From Dama dama (taxonomy: Eukaryota; Chordata; Mammalia; Artiodactyla; Cervidae): a DNA stretch of 64,000 nucleotides. The DNA is taken from positions 10,537,501 to 10,601,500 of the forward strand of contig NC_083692.1 of assembly GCF_033118175.1 (NCBI RefSeq). The letters are read 5' to 3'. The notes under the pieces were generated by a model. That model ran no database searches and was not told the DNA's origin. It was given only the letters and a program-made list of their open reading frames with translations. Both the position numbers and the translations under genes were made by a program. Below, in pieces: positions 12,671 to 22,883 of this stretch (the first letter of the stretch is position 1; the number at the start of each line of letters is the position of its first letter).

Positions 12671-13205
12671 TCTTCAAGGACTCTTCTCAAAACCTGTTTG
12701 TGTTCTACCTACCATACAAATAAAGTCAAATACGTAGTTAAAAAATGATTTTTAAAAAGTCAGTTAATCATTCCTATATCTTGTTAAACTTAACATCAGG
12801 ACATGAGAGGACACAGTCTCTGAAAATAGTATGCGGAATAAAATTTCACATTATACTGCTGTTTCATGCCATCATTTTAAGTGCTAATTATTATATGCTG
12901 TTGTATTGAATAAAAACTACTGTAATGAACAGATTTTTCTCTACATTAAATGACCCAGTGTACATGGACTATGTTCTATCATCTCTCATATCTTTTTTCT
13001 AAAAATACTTGCATACTGTCCTTTCATTGTCAATATTATGGTTTTCTCCCAACACTGAACTAATGTGTCTTTTGAAAAGCAGTCATGTGGTTCAGAAGAA
13101 GAGGCTGACTTTGACTTTCCCCTCAGTTTCAGGGGGATGTCTAATCAGGGGAATTCCGCAGCCCTTGTTTCAGGCATGACACAATCAGGACTTGCCAATA
13201 CATGG
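12671..13205. other. Unique AT-rich sequence, no gene seen
   Basis: Nothing recognisable apart from AT-rich unique DNA between two SINEs. Confidence 0.45.
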
Positions 13206-13323
13206 GCTCAGTCAGTCGTGTCCAACTCTTTGTGACCCCATGAATATAGCCTGCCAGGCTCCTCTGTCCATGGGATTTTCCAGGCAATAATACTGGAGTG
13301 AGTTGCCATTTCCTTCTTCAGGG
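13206..13323 (-). mobile_element. BOV-A-type SINE fragment
   Basis: Reverse-strand BOV-A body: GCTCAGTCAGTCGTGTCC, ACTCTTTGTGACCCCATG, CTCTGTCCATGGGATTTTCC, then GAGTTGCCATTTCCTTCTTC. No tRNA-like head is present. Confidence 0.87.
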
Positions 13324-13757
13324 ACGTACCAGTATCCTGACCAAATATACTGACTGATTCAGATGTAGCAAAATCAGAAACAAGCTCCCCATATGCACTG
13401 AATGGGAATGAAGAAACACACCATTGACACCAAATTTCTGGACTCTGAAAAGCAAAGCTGAGGATGAAACCAAACACAGTATTGTGGCGCTAGTAGGGCT
13501 ATAGAACTGATATCTGATTGAACCGTGGCTGAGGCTACCCTACCACTGGTCTCTCCAATTACACAGTTCAATAAGTTGTTTTATCTGATTTGAGTTGGCT
13601 CTTTGGTGTTTACTTTCAAATTCACTGAAAGACCTTTCTCTCAATTAACTGCAGCTCCTTCCACTGTCCTTCTTGTCACTGTGTTAGACTCTATCTAGCA
13701 TCATTTTCTCACTGCATTTCATTCTTCAATTGGCCTTCTTTTTGCTATGAATTATAT
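13324..13757. other. Unassigned sequence, possibly an old LTR-like relic
   Basis: No gene is seen. The segment around 13565-13620 (TCAATAAGTTGTTTTATC then TTTGAGTTGG) resembles the ends of ancient mammalian LTR-type repeats, but the match is too weak to name a family. Confidence 0.3.
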
Positions 13758-14165
13758 AGAGTTGGACCATAAAGAAAGCTGAGTGCTGAAGAATTGATGC
13801 TTTTGAACTGTGGTGTTGGAGAATATTCTTGAGAGTCCCTTGGACTGCAAGGAGATCCAACCAGTCCATCCTAAAGGAGATCAGTCCTGGGTGTTCATTG
13901 GAAGGACTGATGCTGAAGCTGAAACTCCAATACTTTGGCCACCTGATGGGAAGAATTGACTCATTGGAAAAGACCCTGATGCTGGAAAAGATTGAGGGCA
14001 GGAGGAGAAGGGGACGACAGAGGATGAGATGGTTAGCTGGCATCTCTGACTCAATGGACATGGGTTTGAGCAAGCTCCAGGAGTTGGTGATGGACAGGGA
14101 GACCTGGCGTGCTGCAGTCCATGGGGTCGCAAAGAGTCGGACACGACTTAGTGACTGAACTGAAA
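13758..14165 (+). mobile_element. BovB LINE, 5'-truncated 3' fragment
   Basis: It encodes the C-terminal BovB segment with RVPWTARRSNQSILKEISPG, then LQYFGHLM and RRRRGRQRMRWL, and ends at SRTRLSD followed by GACTGAACTGAA. The frame 13829-14158 is open for 109 codons. This C-terminal region lies after the reverse transcriptase core. The copy is close to the other young BovB copies in the window. No clear target-site duplication was found. Confidence 0.95.
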
Positions 14166-15120
14166 TGAGCTGTAGAAAGGACTAGTCAAACTTGAAAATG
14201 AAAGTTTACTTTATATGGAGTTTCCAAGATTATAGGAGAAACTCCAGGACTTATTCTACAGAGCACCATGGAAGAGTACATGAGCCTGTGATAACTAATC
14301 TCACCATCTGGAGGTCATTTCTACACACTTCATACATATGCTCAAGACTGCTGAACCACTGGACACCTAATTCCTAGATACATGGGAAGTAACTGTACTT
14401 ATTGACTCTTTCAAGAGCACATGTATATGTGTGGTTTATGGAGAGATTTCTCCCTGTCACATTCAGAAAACTGGAATAAATATAATGGATTATTCCTTAA
14501 ATGGTAGGCACTTTTCTTTCTTAGCATTTATTTGTTATTCATTGGATTCATTAATAAGCCTAATGCTAAAACATGTGTAATAGCAAAAATTGCAAATTCA
14601 CAGCATACTGCTGAATTTTGATGCAGTGAGACATCTTTCGGGCTTCATGCATTTTGTCAGAACATTGTTTTAATAAATTAACAACACCAGAAAAAATAAT
14701 AAGAGAAAAAAATCTTGTCATCTTGGGCATTGTAATTCTTGATTCCCTCAAAGCCTGACATCTTAAATGTAACAATAGGAAAAGTTTGAATTTTAATGTC
14801 ACCAATTCAGAGATGACCCAAAGAAAAGAATTTCTCTTTCTCCTGAATTGAGAGGTCAGAGTTCATCAGTATCAGCTTTGCTCATGAACCAGAAGTGCCA
14901 ATCTCATTGACACAGTTCAATTTCCCCAAATAATATTCTATTCAATTTCTTCTATGATTTCTCCCATGATATATACTCACTCTGTAGTTTGTTCTTTTTC
15001 TTGTTGTTTTTGTAATCCTCAACTGCTAACCTTGGTAGTATCCTCTTCAGTGTACTTGTTCTCTTAGGTAGATACCTTGAGAGTGGGAACAACTCCTTTC
15101 ATTTCTAGCAACACTGTTTG
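14166..15120. other. Unique AT-rich sequence, no gene seen
   Basis: No recognisable repeat, exon or RNA gene. Small frames have no domain. Confidence 0.45.
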
Positions 15121-15545
15121 AGACTTCTAATGTATAATTATATCAGCTATTCTCTTTTCTGGGAACACTGGAGGGTTACACTTCCATAAACCTTTGCAGT
15201 TTTGGCTGCTCATGTGAATATTTATAACCAATAAAATGTGATTGGAAGTGATATCGTCACTTGTTGGTTGAGACAATGAAGATCTATGTGCAATTCTCCA
15301 GTTTCTCTTTCCTCACTGCCCTGAGCCAGGAAGCTGTGTGTCCAGCTGATGTTGTAAGTGTAAGATAACAGAGTTGCCATATCCTGGGATCTCTGAATAA
15401 GCCTCTTTATCTGGTAGAGTATGAATGTGAAGTAAATCTCTCCCATCAAACCACTATGTTCAAAGTTACTTTCACAGCATAAGAATAGATTAGCCTTAAG
15501 AATACAACCATGTATATGACAAATCATTACCAATTTATAGTTGAA
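15121..15545 (+). repeat. Ancient mammalian interspersed repeat, LTR-like, family unassigned
   Basis: The order of motifs matches a common old mammalian repeat as I recall it: CCAATAAAATGTGATTGGAA, then an ACTT-containing segment, a CCAGTTTCTCTTTCC-like stretch, GAATAAGCCTC, then GAAGTAAATCTCT and CATAAGAATAGATTAGCCTT near the end. It has no coding content. The class (MaLR-like LTR or other) is uncertain. Confidence 0.38.
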
Positions 15546-16635
15546 TTGACTTGTAATTAAGTTTGCCCTAACTACTATCTTTCATTTTGAGCAAAGTAAT
15601 CAGGCCAGCATATTTGATTTCCCCCTTTTCTTTAGTACAGGCATAACTGTTTGTCCTGAGTGAAAGAATTCTTTGAAAAGCTATATCAGACGCTCTCAAC
15701 CTGGAATCAAATAACATTTCAGAAACCTTGAGACCTAAGCCTGTTGTTGTCTATGGGCTTCTACATTTAGTCTTTCTAACGCAGTAGCAGATCATGTTTT
15801 TAACATGTTTTTAAGTGTCGAGAACCATAAATAGATAACAACTTCTAGGTCAGGTGAAACCTAAAATTTCTATAGAACAAGACCTTAAAATCCTAACTTA
15901 TGCAGAACAATAGAAAATTTGAAACTGTTTTTAGTCTGACATTCTACCATAAATACATTAAATAGTTAATTAAAGTAATCAGACATTTGCTTACTTCTCA
16001 AAATTTTGTTTAAAGTAGGTATATACAAATAATTACTTATAAAACATTTCAAAAACATGTTTTGACCTCATTTACACTGTTAAAAGAAACAATACAGATC
16101 CTAAGAAAAACCTTTAAATCATTCATTTTGAAGTACCAAAAAATCACTCTACACTGTCAGATAGGTGTATCATTGAACTTGTTTTTGTATTAGTTCATGC
16201 TATCTTTATGGAGTAGCTTATCATGTTAATGCATAATTATTAAGAGATTGATACCCACCTTCAATCTTCTAAGTTTTTATACCAACAGGAGTCTCCTAGT
16301 AATCCATTTCAACTCTTTCTAATAAGCACTCAATTACAGATAAGTTGTTGAGTCACATAAACAAATAAATTTACTCCTTAGCACAACTTCCAAAGATATT
16401 TGGAAATAATAATTCTGCTACAAGACACTCAAAGGCAGTGGTACTTAACCTACTCTCTTTCACCTGAAAATTTCAAGGAATAAATATATCAGAATAAGTC
16501 ACTTCCTCTTTTTGCGTCCTATTTTTAATCTCTACTAAGGGCATGGTTTATAAACAAAAACAACAACAAAAATCTGTTTCCTGGTTATCTGGCTCCAGTA
16601 TATACACCCTTGCCTGATTTCATCATTAATTTTTT
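15546..16635. other. Unique AT-rich sequence, no gene seen
   Basis: AT-rich unique DNA with an A/C-rich simple stretch (AAAAACAACAACAAAAA) at about 16554-16572. Nothing else is recognised up to the BovB 5' end. Confidence 0.45.
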
Positions 16636-16639
16636 GAAT

Positions 16640-19600
16640 AGTGCTAGGGCTGAGAGGAGCTACTCCACGTTCAAGGTCAGGAGGGGCGGCCGTGAGAAGA
16701 TACCCCTCGTCCAAAGTAAGAAGCAGCGGCTGTGCTTTGCTGGAGCAGCCGTGAAGAGATACCCCACGTCCCAGGTAAGAGAAACCCAGTAAGACAGTAG
16801 GTGTTGCGAGAGGGCATCAGAGGGCAGACACACTAAAACCATCATCGCAGAAAACTAGCCAATCTGATCACAGGACCACAGCCTTGTCTAACTCAATGAA
16901 ACTAACCCATGCCATGTGCGGCCACCCAAGACGGTCGGGTCATGGTGGAGAGGTCTGACAGAATGTGGTCCACTGGAGAAGGGAACGGCAAACCACTTCA
17001 GTATTCTTGCCTTGAGAACCCCATGAACCCCAGGTCGGTAGGTGCCCAATATGCTACTGGAGATCAGTGGAGAAATAACTCCAGAAAGAATGAAGGGATG
17101 GAGCCAAAGCAAAAACCATACCCAGTTATGGATGGGACTGGTGATAGAGGCAAGGTCTAATGCTGTAAAGAGCAATATTGCATAGGAACATGAAATGTTA
17201 GGTCCATGAATCAAGGCAAATTGGAAGTGGTCAAACAGGAGATGGCAAGAGTGAAGGTTGACATTCTAGGAATCAGTGAACTAAAATGGACTGGAATGGG
17301 TGAATTTAACTGGGATGACCAGTATATCTACTACTGTGGGCAGAAATCCCTTAGAAGAAATGGAGTAGCCATCATGGTCAACAAAAGAGTCCGAAATGCA
17401 GTACTTGGATGCAATCTCAAAAATGACAGAATGATCTCTGTTCGTCTCTAAGGCAAACCACTCAAGATCACGGTAATCCAAGCCTATGACCCAACCAGTA
17501 ATGCTGAAAAAGCTGAGGTTGAACAGTTCTATGAAGACCTACAAGACCTTTTAGAACTAACACCCAAAAAAGATGTCCTTTTCATTATAGGGGACTGGAA
17601 TGCAAAAGTGGAAGTCACGAAACATCTGGAGTAACAGGCAAATTTGGCCTTGGAGTATGGAATGAAGCAAGGCAAAGGCTAAGAGCATTTTGCCAAGAGA
17701 ACGCACTGGTCATAGCAAACACCCTCTTCCAACAACACAAGAGAAGACTCTACACATGGACATCACCAGATGGTCAACAACGAAATCAGATTGATTATAT
17801 TCTTTGCAGCCAAAGATGGAGAAGCTCTACACAGTCAGCAAAAACAAGACCAGGAGCTGACTGTGGCTCAGATCATGAACTCCTTATTGCCAAATTCAGA
17901 CTTAAACTGAAGAAAGTATGGAAAACCACTAGACCATTCAGATATGACCTAAATCGAATCCCTTATGACTATGCGGTGGAAGACAAATAAATTTAAGGGA
18001 CAAGATCTGATAGACACAGAGCCTGATGAACTATGGACAGAGGTTCGTGACATTGTACAGGAGACAGGGATCAAGACCATCCCCATGGAAAAGAAATGCA
18101 AAAAGGCAAAATGGTTGTCTGAGGAAGCCTTACAAATAGTTGTGAAAAGAAGAGAAGCAAAAAGCAAAGGAGAAAAGGAAAGATATTCCCATTTGAATGC
18201 AGAGTTCCAAAGAATAGCCAGGAGAGATAAGAAAGCCTTCCTCAGTGATCAATGCAAAGAAATAGAGGAAAACAACAAAATGGGAAAGACTAGAGATCTC
18301 TTCAAGAACATTAGAGATATCAAGGGAACATTTCATGCAAAAATGGGTTTGAAAAAGGACAGAAATGGTATGGACCTAACAGAAGCAGAAGATATTAAGA
18401 AGAGGTGGCAAGAATACACAGAAGAACTGTACAAAAAAGATCTTCATGACCCAGATAATCATGATGGTGTGATCACTCACCTAGAGCCAGACATCCTGGA
18501 ATGTGAAGTCAAGTGGGCCTTAGAAAGCAGCACTACGAACAAAGCTAGTGGAGTTGATGGAATTCCTGAAAGACGATGCTGTGAAAGTGCTGTATTCAAT
18601 ATGCCAGCACATTTGGAAAACTCAGCAGTGGCCACAGGACTGGAAAAGGTCAGTTTTCATTTCAATCCCAAAGAAAGGCAATCCCAAAGAATGCTCAAAC
18701 TACCACACAACTGCATTCATCTCAGACGCTAGTAAAGTAATGCTCAAAATTCTCCAAGCCAGGCCTCAGCAATATGTGAACCAAGAACTTCCAGATGTTC
18801 AAGCTGGTTTTAGAAAAGGCAGAGGAACCAGAGATCAAATTGCCAATATCTGCTGGATCATCGAAAAAGCAAGAGAGTTCCAGAAAAACATCTATTTCTG
18901 CTTTATTGACTATGCCAAAGCCTTCGACTGTGTGGATCACAATAAACTGTGGAAAATTCTGAAAGAGATGGGCATACCAGACCACCTCACCTGCCTCTTG
19001 AGAAACCTGTATGCAGGTCAGGAAGCAACAGTTAGAACTGGACATGGAACAACATACTGGTTCCAAATAGGAAAAGGAGTACGTCAAGACTGTATATTGT
19101 CACCCTGCTTAATTAACTTATATGCAGAGTACATCATGAGAAACGCTGGGCTGGAAGAAGCACAAGCTGGAATCAAGACTGCAGGAGAAATATCAATACC
19201 CTCAGATAGGCAGATGACACGACCCTTGTGGCAGAAAGTGAAGAGGAACTAAAAAGCCTCTTGATGAAAGTGAAAGAGGAGAGAGAAAAAGTTGGCTTAA
19301 AGCTCAACATTCAGAAAACTAAGATCATGGCATCTGGTCCCATCACCTCATGGGAAATAGATGGGGAGACAGTGGAAACAGTGTCAGACTTCATTTTTTT
19401 GGGCTCCAAAATCACTGCGGATGGTGTGTGCAGCCATGAAATTAAAAGACGCTTACTCCTTGGAAGGAAAGTTATGACCAACCTAGATAGCATATTAAAA
19501 AGCAGAGACATTTACTTTGCCAACAAATGTCCATCTGGTCAAGGCTATGGTTTTTCCAGTGTCATGTATGGATGTGAGAGTTGGACTGTGAAGAAAGCTG

Positions 19601-19996
19601 AGCGCCAAAAAATTGATGCTTTTGAACTGTGCTGTTGGAGACGATTCTTGAGAGTCCCTTGGACTGCAAGGAGATCCAACCAGTCCATCCTAAAGGAGAT
19701 CAGTCCTGGGTGTTCATTGGAAGGACTGATGCTGAAGCTGAAACTCCAGTACTTTGGCCACCTGATGCGAAGAGCTGACTCATTGGAAAAGACCCTGATG
19801 CTGGGAGTGATTGGGGGCAGGAGGAGAAGGGGACAACAGAGGATGAGATGGTTGGATGGCATCACCGACTCGATGGGCATAAGTTTGATTAAACTCCTGG
19901 AGTTGGTGATGGACAGGGAGGCTTGGCATGCTGTGATTCATGGGGTCGCAAAAAGTCGGACATGACTGAGCAACTGAACTGAACTGAACTGATGAC
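16640..19996 (+). mobile_element. Nearly full-length BovB (RTE-clade) LINE
   Basis: This copy keeps the BovB 5'UTR, with its GC-rich repeated GAAGATACCCCTCGTCC-type units at about 16655-16790, the whole endonuclease and reverse transcriptase region, and the 3' end with an (ACTGA)-type tail. Compared with the BovB sequence as I know it, about 45 bases are missing near 17028, just upstream of the coding region. BovB is an autonomous non-LTR retrotransposon; its 3' end is shared with BOV-A/Bov-tA SINEs. A possible imperfect target repeat (TTGCCTGATTTC near 16610, TTTGCCTATTTC near 20003) would leave short extra bases at both ends, so it is not firm. A second long BovB lies tail-to-tail with it 2.9 kb downstream. 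Confidence 0.95.
17206..19965 (+). pseudogene. BovB endonuclease-reverse transcriptase, broken frame
   Basis: The N-terminal part is an APE-type endonuclease: VDILGISELKWTGMGEF, the GDWNAKV catalytic segment near 17590 and the SDHEL segment near 17870 are visible. The reverse transcriptase follows (AGFRKGRGTRDQ, FIDYAKAFDCVDHNKLW), then the C-terminal RVPWTARRSNQS block. Disruptions seen: CAA to TAA at 17449-17451; a one-base loss near 17612 after GDWNAKV; a deletion of about 20 bases near 18565; a one-base loss near 19187; and TAG at 19207-19209 exactly where the Tyr of the YADD active-site motif belongs. The two Asp codons remain. The longest open pieces are 255, 234 and 245 codons. It cannot encode an active enzyme. 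Confidence 0.93.
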
Positions 19997-19999
19997 TGC

Positions 20000-20524
20000 A
20001 ACTTTGCCTATTTCCACCCACCCCTTGGATTCAAACTGGTCTCAAGTCCATGATGGTGAGCTTAGAATCATACCCTTTTCCAAATGAGCTCTGAGACCAA
20101 CAACACTTTTGAGGTACTCTACTGGGTACTTCCTATCCAGTTTTTCCTTTCTTTAGACTTTACAAACTAGATGAGCAATTACTTAGTCAAAAAAGTTGTG
20201 CTATGCAAAGTACGTACTTTATTTCCTTTTCATATCAGTGAATTCATTTATTGACCCACACAGTGAATTAATATAGCAGGATTTGCAATAAGGTTACTCA
20301 TATGTGTCTGCTTTTGATTAGATTCAGTTGTGAAGCCATTAAGAATAAACATCTTGTCATACTTATATCTGTCCCTTACAAGCTCTAGTATATTACCTTG
20401 CATTCAGTATATCTTTGATAAACATGCCCTGAATTTTAGTTACAGATTGGGTGGCTCGATACATAAATGTTACCAAATCAATGGAAGTAAGAATTCAGGG
20501 TGTGACTACTGAAAGGAAGTTTGA
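20000..20524. other. Unique sequence, no gene seen
   Basis: No repeat or exon recognised between the BovB tail and a MIR relic. Confidence 0.45.
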
Positions 20525-20695
20525 ATTTAGGAAGTTGGCTTCAGATTTGCCACTAACTAGTGTTAACTAGCCCAGAAATCTTATATAACTTTGTTTCTCC
20601 CTCTGGACTTCAGATTCATCATTTATAAAACAAGGTGCTAAGGTTACATGATCTTTTGTCACCTTTATGGTATTAAAAATCAGTGATGTATAATT
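20525..20695 (+). repeat. MIR SINE relic
   Basis: The MIR body is recognisable in order: GCCACTAACTAG, TCTGGACTTCAGATTCATCA, TATAAAACAAGG, then TACATGATCTTTTGTCACCT. It is strongly diverged, as expected for this ancient tRNA-derived SINE. Confidence 0.6.
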
Positions 20696-21231
20696 ACCTA
20701 TTAAATTTAGTACTATAATATTTCAATTACCCGTTTCTTTTCATCAGTTGTCTTAAATGTCTTTAAGTAACTGATCATTTTTCTTTCACCAATAACCTTA
20801 CTCAGGCTGAGACAGAAACCCTACAGAGGAAGATCAAGGAACAGTCCATAACTTTGATCTTCAGTCTCTAGGTATAAAACAGCCCAAGGATAAGAAGCAA
20901 AGAAAGGCAATGTCAGACTAGGCAGCCTTGAGAAAATGGATGATCTGCAGGGGGTAGAATCTGGAGTTAGCTACTTTGCGGAGAGTTTCTGAACAAAAAG
21001 TTGGGGCTTTGAAGTGAAGAAAGTTGTAAGGAAGAGAAGGTAGATGATTCACCAAATGACAGACAGAAATGTGGTGATGAAATGGATTACATGGGTCTGT
21101 ATGTGGGAGAATCTATCACTGGAGTGAGACATTCTGAAAAGCCATGAGTAGAATACATTAAATTGTCTTCATTTTTATTTGGAATGGAGGAACTTTATTT
21201 TCTGATACTATGGTCATGATGGAGGCAGTAA
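20696..21231. other. Unique sequence, no gene seen
   Basis: No recognisable feature between two MIR relics. Confidence 0.42.
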
Positions 21232-21455
21232 TGAGTGCTAGTTAACAGCACAGGTTTGGGATTCATTTTAATCTAAATCTGAATCTTGACTCTGACATAT
21301 ACCACTTAGATGACTTTCTAGCAAGTATCCCACTTCCTCATCAGTAGTAAACACGGACACCTCATGGGGCAGTGACAAGGATTAAATGAAGTAAAACTAG
21401 TATAGTTCTTAGCTCCGTGTCTGGCACAATAAGTGCTTGATCATTATTAACTACA
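21232..21455 (+). repeat. MIR SINE relic
   Basis: Nearly the whole MIR consensus can be followed: GTTAACAGCACAGG, GACTCTGACATATACCACTTA, CTTCCTCATCAG, GTGACAAGGATTAAATGA, then GTCTGGCACAATAAGTGCTT. Orientation is plus. Confidence 0.72.
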
Positions 21456-21650
21456 TCTAGACATGAGGAAGAAATGAAATGATTCCTGTAGCTTGAGGGC
21501 CTTTTGTCCCTAGGTGAGTATAGTCAAGTCAGATTGAGCTTGGGTAGAAATGTACCAAAACCAGCCCAGGAGAGCTAGCTTCAATGTCTAAGGAGCAAGA
21601 CTGCAGAGGAAATTCCTTGGGCTGAATTTGTGTTAAAACTAGGAATGAAG

Positions 21651-21765
21651 CTCTCATGGCTCAGTGGAAAAGAATCTGCCTACAGTGCAGGAGACGTGGG
21701 TTCGAGACTTGGGTCGGTTGGGAAGATCCCCTGGAAGAGGGAATGACAACTAACACTTTCACACT
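21651..21765 (+). mobile_element. Bov-tA SINE with internal deletion
   Basis: The tRNA-like head is clear (CTCATGGCTCAGTGG, GGGTTCGAGACTTGGGTC), followed by GGAAGATCCCCTGG. The BovB-like body is almost absent and the element jumps to the end motif CTAACACTTTCAC. Flanking TAGGAATGAAG (21640) and TAGGAATTAAA (21766) are a likely target-site duplication, so both ends are original and the loss is internal. Confidence 0.82.
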
Positions 21766-22013
21766 TAGGAATTAAAAGCAGTTTAACTAGTGAATGACAG
21801 CTGGGTCTAAACTGGGGGATTTGCTACAAGAAACCTCCCTTTTGTGTTAGGTCATTATTCTTCTATCAAGCAATAAGTAATATATTGCTCTATTCAACCC
21901 AGTTTTAGATACGGTAGACAAAGTCATCAATAGCTTGTGTTAGCTTTTACAGGTGAAGCATGGAGAGCAGCTGATCCTATCTCTCAGTTCTCTTTTTTAG
22001 CTGTCAGAGGATT

Positions 22014-22023
22014 AAGAGAGAAA

Positions 22024-22071
<48 letters not shown>

Positions 22072-22172
22072 CGGAAACAGAGACAGACAGAGAGGGAAAA
22101 ACAAAGGGTGTGTGTGTGAGAGAGAGACAGACAGACAGACAGACAGAAACAGAGACAGACAGAGAAAGGGTT
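22014..22172. repeat. Compound (GA)n / (GACA)n microsatellite
   Basis: A long GA run is followed by a mixed GACA/GAGA segment, a GT run, and a second (ACAG)n block. In one orientation it is open as a Ser/Leu/Cys-rich frame on the minus strand, which is a composition artefact, not a gene. Expected to be length-polymorphic. Confidence 0.92.
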
Positions 22173-22883
22173 GGGGTGCGGCAAGGTGGCAGTTTCTAAA
22201 GCCACCAAAACTGAAACACAAATCTAGTTGATGATTTTATTATCCTTCCCCATCCCCCCACCAAAAAAACTTTTAAAAGTGTATTGAAAAATGTTTCATT
22301 ATATTCTATTCTAATTAAGGCAGTGATTTACATGTTAATGACCAGGTGGATATCCAGAAATTTAAAAACTCTTGTGGTACATTTTAAATGCTTTAAAGCT
22401 ATATATATTTAAATGTGCAGCATTAGGTAGTGTAATTTAATTCCACTTAGAATGTAGTGAGGGAAGAGACAAAGTAAATATATAAGCAATAACACATCTA
22501 ATTAAAATATCTTTTCTCCACAAATGGCACATTTTTAGACATAGATGTGATATTAGATTTGAAGATGTTCCTTTATGTGTCTATAGGAGGAAAATTATAC
22601 ATTTTTAGATCTGTGGAGAAGTCCCTAGAGAGTGAGTTGGTTTCTAAAGCACATTTATATCTCATTTGCTTATTTTCTACTATAGCCTTATGCTTCAAAT
22701 GCACGTCTATCTACAAATCATGTCACTCAAGTGCCAGATTCAAAAAGGAACAATGAATCATTCAATGTATAAGAAAACTTGAAGAATGATGTTCTATTTT
22801 CAGGATGCTAAATCCTGGTTTCACTACAGAAAATGCAGAAAAACTCAGAAATGAAATGTCTTAATTTTCATTTTTAAATCTTT
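22173..22883. other. Unique AT-rich sequence, no gene seen
   Basis: No recognisable repeat or exon between the microsatellite and the minus BovB. Confidence 0.45.

Noticed and set aside
16610..20015. TTGCCTGATTTC / TTTGCCTATTTC as a firm TSD of the long BovB
   Set aside because: It would leave about 20 unexplained bases at the 5' side and about 10 at the 3' side; kept only as a possibility.
22012..22221. Ser/Leu/Cys-rich minus-strand frames
   Set aside because: They translate the (GA)n/(GACA)n microsatellite.
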